Shown here one piece after another: positions 8,617 to 17,605 of a DNA stretch of 64,000 nucleotides. Position numbers and translations under genes: made by a program. Source of the DNA: Candidatus Harpocratesius repetitus (GTDB taxonomy: Archaea > Asgardarchaeota > Lokiarchaeia > Sigyniarchaeales > Promethearchaeaceae). The DNA is taken from positions 2,281,666 through 2,345,665 of the forward strand of contig JAIZWK010000001.1 in assembly GCA_021498095.1 (NCBI GenBank). Direction: 5' to 3'. Each line of letters opens with the position of its first letter. Within the stretch, counting starts at the first letter, position 1. Under the pieces are notes generated by a model. That model searched no databases and was not told the origin of the DNA. It worked only from the letters and a program-made list of their open reading frames with translations.

Positions 8617-10052
8617 CAGTTCTCAACGATTCGACAAAAATAAATAATTGAAATAGCATGATTATCTAGTGTTTGCATCAACGAGAATAAATTAAATGGA
8701 TACTTGAGTTATTATATGAGCATAAAAACTCAAGCCGTGCATCGAATTTCACGATTCGGTACACGTTATCCATATTTTAATAAGATTTCGTTCTTCAAAA
8801 ATCTTGCGAAATCGATTCGACATACTTTGAACCTTTCAAATCAACGTATTGGGCGCAAATGGAGTTTAGATGAAATTTTGACGGTTCTCTGCTATTGTTG
8901 GATTCGTGGTGTCTCAATTCATCATGCCTCCGAAAAATTGGAACGGTGGGCATCTAAATTTTTGAACTTTCAACCAAAAATATTTCATGATGGACGAAAA
9001 TCACGCGCTTTTCCGCACCAAACAACAATTAATGATTGGTTACGTACCCAATCACCTGAAAAAATCGAGGAAATCTATCGAATTGTGTTTGAAAAAATGA
9101 TTCAGCGTGTATTTCTAAAAAATCCTGATCGAACTGGTTATGTTTTAGAATTTGACCTTACATACTTAGGATATTGGGGAAAACGGAGGGATGCGCTGAT
9201 CAAAGGAAGTCGGATGGTTAAAGGTACCAGACGAATTCGTCATTATCATGGTGCGCTCATTCATGGAAATTCTACTTCATTATTTATTGGTTGCCATCAT
9301 GTTGCCAATCGAGAGTCGAAAATCCTTTTTATGCTAAAAATTGTGGAATGGCTCCAATATTTAGGTCTAAAAATAAAGATTTGTGTCATAGATCGCGAAT
9401 ATTATCGACACGATATTTTGAGATCATTTAAAGATCGTGATGTTTCTGTTGTCACTCCTGCTAAAAATTATAAACAGCTGAAACTGGCCAAAGAACAGTA
9501 TTTAAAAGGTGAAAAGGGCCGAATTCAGACATATTTCATAAGACCTAAATCAACTAATAATCGAAATAAGAAATTGATGCGCAATTGGGTACATTTATAT
9601 CCAAGAGGTAATCAATCTTTAGGTGAAATAAAAACCGCTTATCGACAAGGATGTCTAAGTTTAGCAGAGGCATCCGAGCAAATTTATGGTTTAATTACCA
9701 CTATTGCGCCACAATATCGCTCGAAATCGTTCGTGTATTTGATCAAGCGTTATTACAAAATGAGATGGCAGATCGAAACCGCTTTTCGCGATGTGGAGGT
9801 GCATAAAGGAATTTGGCGGTCAAACAACGATGCAACTCGACTCTTTGCTGAAATGGGGAAATATCTGCTCTTTAATATGTGGCAATTCGAACGAGATCAA
9901 ATTCGCCCAGAGAGACGTTTGACCTTTCAAGAGTTTCGAGATTGGCTTGTAGATGAAATTTCTCAGACAATTAACCTCTAAATCTTCAAATTTCGACTGA
10001 AACAAAAAAGGAAGGAAAGAAAATGTAAAAAACATTATTTCATTGGGAACTG
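8617..10052 (+). mobile_element. Insertion sequence, ISH3/IS4-like, with imperfect terminal inverted repeats
   Basis: 1436-base unit bounded by CAGTTCTCAACGA at 8617-8629 and its imperfect inverted copy TCATTGGGAACTG at 10040-10052 (11 of 13 positions match). An AAAAA run flanks both ends and could be a 5-base target duplication, though the run is low in complexity. It encloses one intact transposase gene. The right end is only 14 bases before the start codon of the methyltransferase gene, so the insertion probably removed or replaced that gene's promoter. Confidence 0.65.
8704..9981 (+). CDS. DDE transposase, IS4 superfamily (ISH3-like)
   Basis: Intact 425-residue transposase. Catalytic acidic residues fit a DDE fold: aspartate in LEFDLTYLGYWGK, aspartate in KICVIDREYY, and glutamate in YKMRWQIETAFRDVEVHK, which follows the IS4-type Y-2-R-3-E spacing. 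The lysine expected seven positions after the glutamate is replaced by E, with K three residues later. The size, single frame and short target duplication suggest the archaeal ISH3 group, but this is by resemblance only. The first ATG inside the frame is five codons after the chosen start, so the exact start is uncertain. Confidence 0.8.
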   Translation: MSYYMSIKTQAVHRISRFGTRYPYFNKISFFKNLAKSIRHTLNLSNQRIGRKWSLDEILTVLCYCWIRGVSIHHASEKLERWASKFLNFQPKIFHDGRKSRAFPHQTTINDWLRTQSPEKIEEIYRIVFEKMIQRVFLKNPDRTGYVLEFDLTYLGYWGKRRDALIKGSRMVKGTRRIRHYHGALIHGNSTSLFIGCHHVANRESKILFMLKIVEWLQYLGLKIKICVIDREYYRHDILRSFKDRDVSVVTPAKNYKQLKLAKEQYLKGEKGRIQTYFIRPKSTNNRNKKLMRNWVHLYPRGNQSLGEIKTAYRQGCLSLAEASEQIYGLITTIAPQYRSKSFVYLIKRYYKMRWQIETAFRDVEVHKGIWRSNNDATRLFAEMGKYLLFNMWQFERDQIRPERRLTFQEFRDWLVDEISQTINL

Positions 10053-10066
10053 AAAAATGGAAAATT

Positions 10067-10375
10067 ATGGAAAATAATAATAACAAAAATAATAAAGATT
10101 ATTCGTTTGATTTAAATTCTCCTCAAGCAACTCTTATGCTTCCTTTATGGGGTCGAGCAGAGTGTACTAACATTGATTCAGATATTATTTCTGACCCATT
10201 TGCAGTGGAAATATTACCAAAACTTTTAAAAAAATTCAAAGTAGATATTTCAACTATCAAAAAGAAGCTCCGAAACAAAATGGAATATATGTATCTTGTA
10301 TTTTCAGCCAGAGCTTACACGTTTGATTTAACAATAAAGCATTTTTGTCTCAATATCCAAATGCAACCATTGTGA
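10067..10375 (+). CDS. Leucine carboxyl methyltransferase family protein, N-terminal part (frameshifted)
   Basis: N-terminal half of a class I SAM-dependent O-methyltransferase of the LCM/TcmP family. It begins MENNNNKNNKDYSFDL and contains the family's early block of a few acidic residues followed by a conserved SARAYTFD near residue 83. At 10345-10350 the frame is lost in a run of five T. With six T the protein would read KHFLSQYPNATIVNLGAG straight into the next frame. The defect is therefore one missing base, real or an assembly error. ATG 10067 is used because upstream sequence belongs to the insertion sequence. Confidence 0.65.
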   Translation: MENNNNKNNKDYSFDLNSPQATLMLPLWGRAECTNIDSDIISDPFAVEILPKLLKKFKVDISTIKKKLRNKMEYMYLVFSARAYTFDLTIKHFCLNIQMQPL

Positions 10376-10941
10376 ATCTTGGTGCAGGATTAGACACAAC
10401 CTTTCAAAGAATAGATAACGGAAAAATTCAGTGGTATGATTTAGATCTCCCAGATGTAATAAAATTAAGAAGAGAATGGATTCCAGAAACCGATAGAAAT
10501 CATTATATTGCTTGTTCAATACTTGATGAAAAATGGATGGAAGAAATTCAATACGATCCCGAGCAAGGCTTATTCTTTATGGCAGGAGGATTAATGATGT
10601 ACTTCCATTCAAAGGAAGTGCGTTTGATACTCCAGCGTATGGCTGAAAAATTTCCTGGAGCTCAAATGATGTTCGAAGGAGTATCGAAAAAAGGTTTGGA
10701 AATAACAAATAAGCAAACAATGAAATCAAAGAAAACTGGAATGTTATGGTATTACTATTTTCCTAATCCAAAATCTCCACTGCAAGAACATTCAGATATT
10801 CTTGAAGTTATTGAGTTTTTTCCTTATTGGGGGAAAATTCATCCGAAAAAATCATGGCAGTTTCGAACTCGATTGCTTATTAAAATCTCAACAAAACTTG
10901 ACTTGTCCTATTTTGTATACTTTCAATTTGAATCTATTTAA
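10345..10941 (+). CDS. Leucine carboxyl methyltransferase family protein, C-terminal part (frameshifted)
   Basis: Carries the SAM-binding glycine loop (IVNLGAGLDTTFQRI), the acidic end of strand 2 (WYDLDLPDVIKLRR) and the FFMAGGLMMYF segment of the family, which includes polyketide O-methyltransferases such as TcmP and eukaryotic PP2A leucine carboxyl methyltransferase. Together with the preceding piece it makes a protein of about 290 residues, the normal size. The target is unknown. The ORF's first ATG-equivalent lies inside the frameshift zone, so it is unlikely to be translated on its own. Confidence 0.68.
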   Translation: MSQYPNATIVNLGAGLDTTFQRIDNGKIQWYDLDLPDVIKLRREWIPETDRNHYIACSILDEKWMEEIQYDPEQGLFFMAGGLMMYFHSKEVRLILQRMAEKFPGAQMMFEGVSKKGLEITNKQTMKSKKTGMLWYYYFPNPKSPLQEHSDILEVIEFFPYWGKIHPKKSWQFRTRLLIKISTKLDLSYFVYFQFESI

Positions 10942-10986
10942 AGATATCGAACTAAGTATTAAAAAGTAGGGGAAAGTGAACTTTTT

Positions 10987-13482
10987 TTATTCTGTTAACA
11001 TTCTTCTGAGTACTTTACCGACAAATGATTTTGGAAGTTCTTCACGAAATTCAATTTCCCATGGAACTGCATATTCTTCCAATCGTCGATGACACAATTC
11101 AAGCAGTTCTTCTTTAGTTAGCGTTGTTCCCTTGCGTGGAACAACAAATGCTTTAATTTTTTGCTTATTTGGTCCTGCTTCAATTCCAACAACCGCGGCT
11201 TCCATTACATTACTGTTCTCATATAGAACTTCTTCCACGTCTCTGGGAAAAACGCTGAATTCTCCCGCCATAATTGTATCACGCTTACGACTGATGATTT
11301 TAAAAAAACCATCTGAATCCATTACTGAAACATCGCCTGTATAAAGCCATCCTTCTTTTATTTTACAACCTGAATTATTATTATTATTCGTTTTCCAATA
11401 ACCTTGCATAATTTGTGGACCTTTAATCACAAGTTCGCCAATTTTATTTGGGGGCAAATCTTCACCTGTAATTAAATCAACTATTTTTGCTTGAGTATTT
11501 GAAATAGGAATTCCAATACTACCAACCTTTGAACTTTTCTTAAAAGGATTAATATGGGTAACTGGACTAGCTTCTGTCAAACCATACCCTTCAACTAAAC
11601 GTCCATGGGTCAATTTTTCAAAAGCTTCCTGTACTTCAATAGGAAGAGGTGCTGCACCACTAATACATGCCTTTATTGAAGATAATCCGAATTGTCTAAT
11701 ATTTGGTATAGAATTAATGGCCATGTAAATACTAGGCACACCAGGAAAGATTGTTGGTTTATATTTTTTAATATGATATAGAACTTGCTTTAATTCAAAA
11801 ACAGATAACAAAACCAAGGTTGCTCCAATTGCTAATGCCAAGTTCATTGTAATAGTCATGCCGTATGAATGGCTGAGTGGAAGAACGTTTAGAAATGTTT
11901 CGCGCCCCCATTTTATCTTAGGGATCCAATGTCTAGTTTGAAAAACATTTGCAACCAAGTTAAAATGCGAGAGACGAACTCCTTTTGGCTCGTCTGTCGT
12001 TCCACTAGTAAATAGGATACAAGCTAGATCATTAGCTAATACTTTAACCTCCAATGGTTCTACTGATGAGGATTTTAACAAATCCTCCAAATTTAATCCG
12101 AATTTTCCTTGAAATTCACCAGTTTTAATAAGTCCTGCTAATTTCCAACGAAGGATAAGTTGTTGATAAACTTCAGCAGATACATAATTCTGAATATTAG
12201 TAAAAATCATATGTACTTGTACCTGCTCGTAAACAACATGAGCGAGCTCGCTGAATGCACTTAAAACAACTAATACCTTCGCTTGAGTTTGTTTTAATTG
12301 ACTAATGATCGTAGGAGCGTCTGCATCAGGATTAGGTAAAACTACCACAGCACCAAGCTTTAATATGCCATAATAACAAAAAATCATCTGTGGCATATTA
12401 GGAAGTACAATCATTACCCGGTCACCTTTTCCTACTCCTAAATTTTGAAGTGCATGGGCGAATTGATTTGTATATTTATCTAATTCTGCATAACTTATGG
12501 TTGAATCATAAAAAACAGTTGCAATTTTATCTGGAACCCATTGTGCTGTTGTTTCAAGAAATTTAAAAAGTGGTTTACGTGGAATTGGAATAAAAGGAGG
12601 TGTATGATCACCATAACTTCGGATCCATGGGAAATCTGGCATTCCTTCTTCCAATATATCTTGATCACGCCAAGATTTTAATTCTTTAGAGGATACTGCA
12701 GTGATGAATCGTTCAATTGCTCTATTTACGGCTCGATGTCTTTCAAGTTGGACTTTATGCTTGGATGCTCCGATGTTGATTACTTCTGCATTAGGAATTT
12801 TCTTGCAAACATCTTCAAACACCCATCTGGGAAAATACCTATCTTCTGCACCTGTTATGATCAAAGTTGGAACGTTAATTTTTTCTAAAAGATCCCATCC
12901 TTTCCAAATTTGCATATTATTTACATTCATTCGCTTCAATACATGAGGTTCAGCATTCCATCGAGGTCTGTATTTCCAAAGAGGTTTTATTAACCATAAG
13001 GGTATTTTATTCGCCATTTTAGCGGGTTTCGATAGAGGGTATTCTCCAGCAGTGGAAAGAAGTATCAATTTTTCTATGCGTTCTGGATATTTTGATACAA
13101 ATTCAACACAAATTGAACCTCCAAAAGAATGACCGATAAGTATAAATTTTTCTGGAAAATTTCGCTCTCGTAAAACATTGTCCAAATCTGCAACTATTTC
13201 TTCCATGGTATAATCAGAATCGGGTGCATCACTTTGACCGTGCCCCCTTAAATCAGGGATCAATAAACGATATTTCAAAAATGCATTTATCTGATATTCC
13301 CAAGTTTCAGCACAACCCGCAAACCCGTGAACAAATAAAATTGATTCTTTCGCTCCTTCAGGAAATATATCTACAACACTTAAAAACTGTCCTGGTTTAT
13401 CGTGTATTGGTACTTTTTCTCTATATAAATCTAAATCCAGTCGATGTAATCGTTTTCCTAATCCTCTAAGTTTCTTTTTCAT
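10987..13482 (-). CDS. Alpha/beta-hydrolase fused to acyl-CoA synthetase
   Basis: 831-residue two-domain protein. Residues about 1-270 form an alpha/beta hydrolase with the oxyanion block FVHGFAG, nucleophile elbow GHSFGG, an acidic GAEDRYF and a late histidine in ASKHKVQLERHR. Residues about 300-831 form a full ANL adenylating domain with LFTSGTTDEPKGV, EGYGLTEASP, YTGDVSVMDSDGFF and the C-terminal lysine in PKSFVGKVLRRML. A coupled hydrolase could release a fatty acid from an ester or thioester for the ligase to load onto CoA, or proofread acyl-CoA. That coupling is inference. The gene runs convergent to the methyltransferase. Confidence 0.82.
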   Translation of the reverse strand: MKKKLRGLGKRLHRLDLDLYREKVPIHDKPGQFLSVVDIFPEGAKESILFVHGFAGCAETWEYQINAFLKYRLLIPDLRGHGQSDAPDSDYTMEEIVADLDNVLRERNFPEKFILIGHSFGGSICVEFVSKYPERIEKLILLSTAGEYPLSKPAKMANKIPLWLIKPLWKYRPRWNAEPHVLKRMNVNNMQIWKGWDLLEKINVPTLIITGAEDRYFPRWVFEDVCKKIPNAEVINIGASKHKVQLERHRAVNRAIERFITAVSSKELKSWRDQDILEEGMPDFPWIRSYGDHTPPFIPIPRKPLFKFLETTAQWVPDKIATVFYDSTISYAELDKYTNQFAHALQNLGVGKGDRVMIVLPNMPQMIFCYYGILKLGAVVVLPNPDADAPTIISQLKQTQAKVLVVLSAFSELAHVVYEQVQVHMIFTNIQNYVSAEVYQQLILRWKLAGLIKTGEFQGKFGLNLEDLLKSSSVEPLEVKVLANDLACILFTSGTTDEPKGVRLSHFNLVANVFQTRHWIPKIKWGRETFLNVLPLSHSYGMTITMNLALAIGATLVLLSVFELKQVLYHIKKYKPTIFPGVPSIYMAINSIPNIRQFGLSSIKACISGAAPLPIEVQEAFEKLTHGRLVEGYGLTEASPVTHINPFKKSSKVGSIGIPISNTQAKIVDLITGEDLPPNKIGELVIKGPQIMQGYWKTNNNNNSGCKIKEGWLYTGDVSVMDSDGFFKIISRKRDTIMAGEFSVFPRDVEEVLYENSNVMEAAVVGIEAGPNKQKIKAFVVPRKGTTLTKEELLELCHRRLEEYAVPWEIEFREELPKSFVGKVLRRMLTE

Positions 13483-13659
13483 CTTTGAAATCCCGTTTCT
13501 TGTGTAAGGATGCTTCCAAGTGGTATTTTAATTCAAAAAAAAACAAAGTTTCTTGGAAGCTAGAACTCAATTTTGTAGAGTCCAGCCCAAAACATTATTT
13601 AGTTATTTTCAAATTACTATGATTAAGTATATAAATTTTATTGGAATTTTTGATAAAAA

Positions 13660-14556
13660 ATGATTTTTCTTTTCGTAAGTGCCCATCCGGATGATTTAGA
13701 GTTCAGTTGTGCTAATTTAATCCGCTATTTAGCTCAAAAAGGTCATGAAGTAAAAATATTGTGTTTGACAAAAGGAGAATTCGGTATTTTTGATCAAGAT
13801 TGGATTGGTCCTCGGTTAGCACGTATTCGTGTTCAAGAACTTCAAAAAGCGGCTAAGATTAATGCTATTCCTCCTGAAAAGATATTTTTTGGTGAATTTA
13901 TTGATGGTTTTCTTAAATTTACTTCAGAAAGTGTAAGTGAAATTATTTCGTGGTTGAATCGACTACAACCTGATATTGTTTTTGCCCCAGAAGCTTTTTA
14001 TGCGTATTATTTTCAAACAGATCATATCAACTGTGGAAAAATCATGTATTATATTTTCCAATCTTGTCAAGATCGGTTACTTAAGCCGATTCGAAGTCTA
14101 TTTTTTTACAATACATTGAATCCTAACTTTTGGTGGCCGTTTAATGATTCAACATTAGGAAAACAATCTTTTCTCCAGCATAGAAGTCAATGGTGGTTTA
14201 TTCGTTGGATTATGTTATTTTATTCATTAGATAAAGTGAATTTTTGGTGGAAACGGTTGGGACCATGGAAATATGCAGAAAGATATCGTCGTATTTCCAA
14301 AATTTCTGTGGTTCATAACAATACTGCGGAAATTTCAGGTGATGATACTCTAATTAAAATAACAAATAGCGATTCTATGGATTCTATGAATTCAAATAAT
14401 TCAAGTATTGGATCTATGATATTCAATCGAATTTTAAGTTTAATCTCACATCTACCTGCTTTTAATCCAACACGAGAACGTTATAAAGTTGAAAAAGCTT
14501 CATCTGAATTTGCTCAGAAAATAGAAAAACTGTGTGATCGCTTTTATCCTGAGTAA
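13660..14556 (+). CDS. PIG-L/LmbE family deacetylase
   Basis: Zinc-dependent de-N-acetylase fold, 298 residues. The signature SAHPDDLEF lies at residues 7-15 and supplies the metal-binding His and Asp; the partner histidine is in FQTDHINCG about residue 130. Family members remove acetyl from N-acetylglucosamine linked to a lipid or small thiol, for example GPI-anchor or bacillithiol precursors. Trp/Phe-rich stretches between residues 160 and 215 may bind a lipid or membrane. The last 80 residues are Ser/Asn-rich and poorly conserved. The substrate here is unknown; an archaeal glycolipid is possible. Confidence 0.78.
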   Translation: MIFLFVSAHPDDLEFSCANLIRYLAQKGHEVKILCLTKGEFGIFDQDWIGPRLARIRVQELQKAAKINAIPPEKIFFGEFIDGFLKFTSESVSEIISWLNRLQPDIVFAPEAFYAYYFQTDHINCGKIMYYIFQSCQDRLLKPIRSLFFYNTLNPNFWWPFNDSTLGKQSFLQHRSQWWFIRWIMLFYSLDKVNFWWKRLGPWKYAERYRRISKISVVHNNTAEISGDDTLIKITNSDSMDSMNSNNSSIGSMIFNRILSLISHLPAFNPTRERYKVEKASSEFAQKIEKLCDRFYPE

Positions 14557-14582
14557 TTTATTGATTAATCTTAAGTGATTTT

Positions 14583-14732
14583 TTAAGTAATAATTTTATT
14601 TTTGTTTTGAGGAATTTGTCGCAAAAATTGAAGAGATTTAGGAATTTTTGGAAGAGGACTTAAGCTAAGTTTATCGATCTCTTTTATCCAATCAATTTTT
14701 GAAGTATAAAGTTCTTTTTTAAAATTTTGCAT
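14583..14732 (-). CDS. Possible small protein, 49 residues
   Basis: Short frame beginning MQNFKKELYTSKIDWIKEID on the minus strand, basic and Lys/Ile-rich, with no recognised family. It is the only plausible frame in the otherwise empty 530-base stretch between the deacetylase and the sugar-type symporter; the remainder is AT-rich with no structure I can name. Confidence 0.2.
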   Translation of the reverse strand: MQNFKKELYTSKIDWIKEIDKLSLSPLPKIPKSLQFLRQIPQNKNKIIT

Positions 14733-15083
14733 TCTGATATTACAAATTATCTAAGATATTTTATCAATTCATTAAGATGAATGAAATGAGATTGCAGAAA
14801 TCTTACTTTATACGATTTAAAACTATGAAGAACATTATAGATGAATATTTACACTTTGAATTAAGATCCTCTAATCTTTTAATAAAAACAATGAACATCT
14901 AAAAGATGTACATTAATAAAAAAAAAGTAAAGAAAATCAGAAAAAAGTAATTGCGAATTTTTTTCCCTTTTTATTTCATCTGCACAATTTTACGTGTTCA
15001 ACGCCGCTAAGTGTAGTAGTTTCTGATATAGAGTGAATGAAATTAAATGAATTGAAGATTTTTAAAAATTCAATGTTGGATGA

Positions 15084-16526
15084 TCAACCTTGATTAAAAA
15101 TTTTTTTGCTGTTGATAAGTTTTTTTTCTTTTTCAGTATGAATCTCAAGAATCTTTGTTTGAATTGTCTTTAGATACTCCCCTTTAAGTGGGTAAAAACA
15201 GAGAATTATTGCTCCAATTATAAGAACTATTCCGGGTATAACTCCAACAAATAACCGAATTCCTAAAAATACTTTTGGATCTTGATCAAGTTTTATCTGT
15301 CCATTATTTTCTTCACGACTTACAAAATTTGCCCAAGCTAAAATCCAAGCAACTATTCCCGTGGCTAATGATTGAGCTGGTTTTGTTATTAGGGCATTTA
15401 CTCCAAAGAACATTGCCTCCCTACGAACTCCTGAATTTATTTCATCTTCATCTGCTACTTGTGCAAAGAGAACATTCGTTAATACTTGGGGCCCCGATAA
15501 ACCAAATCCTGCAACAAATAAGATGGGATAAATTAAGGTATTAGAATCAATAATAATTGAACATAATGCAACTCCTGCAATCACTAAAAGGATCTGTTGA
15601 GCTTTAACGACTCCTATTCGCTTCGCTAATAGATTTGCAAAGAACACTCCTAAAATCAATCCTAAAAAGAGTGCAATTAAAACAAACATTGAATCAACCT
15701 GAAGAACATAATCAGCTAAGAAAAATAATGAACCTACAACTAAAGATTGCATTAGAATGGACATAAAATTTGCTGCAACAAGAATATTAAATGATTTACT
15801 TTTAAAAGTGAATTTGATTGAATCTCGCAGATTAAGGGGTTCATCTATTATAGTAAATTCAGGTCGCTCTTTAACCCACATTGCAGTAATAAAAACAAAA
15901 ATTCCACCAATAATCCCAATTACAACAATACCAATATAAAGAGGTGTTAAACTTGTATTTTCTTCTCCAGGAAGTAGATATCCAGGAACTAAAAATCCAA
16001 GAATTGTTCCAAATAGCCCCAAAATCGAAGAATAGGTCTGAAGAGAGCCGCGTTCTGCTTCATCTTCTGTAATTTCTGGTAATAATGCTGAATATACTAA
16101 TCCTACAATTGTATAAGCAGTATCATATAATAATATCGCTAATAGCATCCACCAAAATTTAGCAATTTCCTGCCAATTTGGAGGAACAAGCCATAATGTG
16201 ATAAAAAAGAGCGCTAAAAATGGAGCAGAAAATTTCATAAATGGTACTCGTCTACCTTTCTCTCCCTTTGTAGAATCTGAAATGAATCCAAATAGAGGAT
16301 CGTTCAATGCATTCCAAATTGCGTATAAAATCATTGCAATTGTAATAAGGTTCTTTCCAACACCCATTATATCGATATAGAATACATTAAATAATGCACC
16401 ATAACTATTAGAAATCATTGCACTGCCAAAAGCAGCCATAGACCAAATTAATTTTTCTTTTACTGAATATTTTCGAGCCAATAAGGTTTTCTTTGTATTA
16501 TCATTCAATTTAATCAATCCATGCAA
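15084..16526 (-). CDS. GPH-family (glycoside-pentoside-hexuronide) sodium symporter-like MFS transporter
   Basis: 480-residue polytopic membrane protein with about 12 hydrophobic segments. The N-terminal half has the family's NDPLFGFISDSTKGEKGRR loop, the equivalent of the MFS loop between helices 2 and 3. GPH carriers import sugars or related small molecules with Na+ or H+; the substrate here cannot be read. A divergent beta-hydroxyacid dehydrogenase starts about 115 bases away, so the imported compound may feed that enzyme. No ATG sits before the first helix; the best start is the TTG at 16526 or nearby TTG codons. Confidence 0.7.
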   Translation of the reverse strand: MHGLIKLNDNTKKTLLARKYSVKEKLIWSMAAFGSAMISNSYGALFNVFYIDIMGVGKNLITIAMILYAIWNALNDPLFGFISDSTKGEKGRRVPFMKFSAPFLALFFITLWLVPPNWQEIAKFWWMLLAILLYDTAYTIVGLVYSALLPEITEDEAERGSLQTYSSILGLFGTILGFLVPGYLLPGEENTSLTPLYIGIVVIGIIGGIFVFITAMWVKERPEFTIIDEPLNLRDSIKFTFKSKSFNILVAANFMSILMQSLVVGSLFFLADYVLQVDSMFVLIALFLGLILGVFFANLLAKRIGVVKAQQILLVIAGVALCSIIIDSNTLIYPILFVAGFGLSGPQVLTNVLFAQVADEDEINSGVRREAMFFGVNALITKPAQSLATGIVAWILAWANFVSREENNGQIKLDQDPKVFLGIRLFVGVIPGIVLIIGAIILCFYPLKGEYLKTIQTKILEIHTEKEKKLINSKKIFNQG

Positions 16527-16642
16527 TTTTATTGTATCACAAACAACTAAATATTAAACTTGTTAGTGTTAGTTGGTCTTTATTGGTAATAAAAGTTAAT
16601 TTTAACCGACGAATTTATTTTTCATTTAATATATTTAAAATC

Positions 16643-17587
16643 ATGTCAAATTTGTCAAATATATCATATAGATCAAAACAAAATAAAAATGAATGTATAT
16701 CAAAAAAGATAGGTTGGATCGGAACAGGTGTAATGGGGGCTCCAATGTGCTTACATCTATTAAATAATGGATTCTCTGTTTCAATTTTTACCAGGACAAA
16801 AAATAAAGCACAATCATTAATCGATAAGGGGGTACAATGGTGTAATTCTCCTCAAGAAGTAGCTCAAAATAGTAACATTATTTTTACTATGGTCGGTTAT
16901 CCACATGATGTTGAAGAAATTTACTGTTCCAAAAATGGTATTTTTCAAGGTATTCGATCTCAAAGTATTCTTATTGATATGACCACTTCAGAACCAAATC
17001 TAGCTCAAAAAATATCTGAACGTGCTCATCAACATGGGTGTTTAGCACTAGATGCCCCTGTTTCAGGGGGTGATATTGGAGCGCGTAATGGAACACTGGC
17101 TATTATGGTTGGAGGTGATAAAGAAGCTTATAATTTAGTCCTTCCAATTTTTCAAATTTTAGGGAAAAATATTAAGTATATGGGAACTGCTGGTGCAGGA
17201 CAACATACAAAAATGAGTAATCAAATTCTTATTGCTTCTACGATGATAGGTGTGGTTGAATCTTTGTTATATGCATATAAAGCAGGAAATGATTTGAATG
17301 AAGTTATAGATGTAATTGGTAAAGGTGCAGCAGCTTCTTGGTCTATTAATAATTTAGGTAGAAGAATTGTAAATAATAATTTCGATCCTGGTTTTTTTAT
17401 TAAGCATTTTGTGAAAGATATGGGTATTGCCTTAAAGGAAGCACAACACATGAATCTTTCACTACCAGGGCTTGCTTTGGCTCATCAGTTTTATATGAGT
17501 GCTATAGCTTCTGGACTTGAGAATCTCGGAACTCAAGCATTGTATAAAGTTTTTCAAAGATTGAATGGTATAAATATAGATTCATAA
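16643..17587 (+). CDS. NAD(P)-dependent beta-hydroxyacid dehydrogenase (3-hydroxyisobutyrate dehydrogenase family)
   Basis: Oxidises a beta-hydroxyacid or reduces a semialdehyde. The Rossmann motif GWIGTGVMGAPM begins near residue 24, the substrate-binding block DAPVSGGDIGARNGTLAIMVGG follows, and the catalytic lysine is in GAGQHTKMSNQI. The 314-residue length, counted from ATG 16643, matches the family. A longer frame goes back to 16532, but those 37 residues have no family counterpart. Tartronate semialdehyde reductase, 3-hydroxyisobutyrate dehydrogenase and glyoxylate reductase all share these motifs, so the exact substrate is open. Confidence 0.8.
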   Translation: MSNLSNISYRSKQNKNECISKKIGWIGTGVMGAPMCLHLLNNGFSVSIFTRTKNKAQSLIDKGVQWCNSPQEVAQNSNIIFTMVGYPHDVEEIYCSKNGIFQGIRSQSILIDMTTSEPNLAQKISERAHQHGCLALDAPVSGGDIGARNGTLAIMVGGDKEAYNLVLPIFQILGKNIKYMGTAGAGQHTKMSNQILIASTMIGVVESLLYAYKAGNDLNEVIDVIGKGAAASWSINNLGRRIVNNNFDPGFFIKHFVKDMGIALKEAQHMNLSLPGLALAHQFYMSAIASGLENLGTQALYKVFQRLNGINIDS

Positions 17588-17605
17588 CCAGATTAATTAT
17601 TAATT

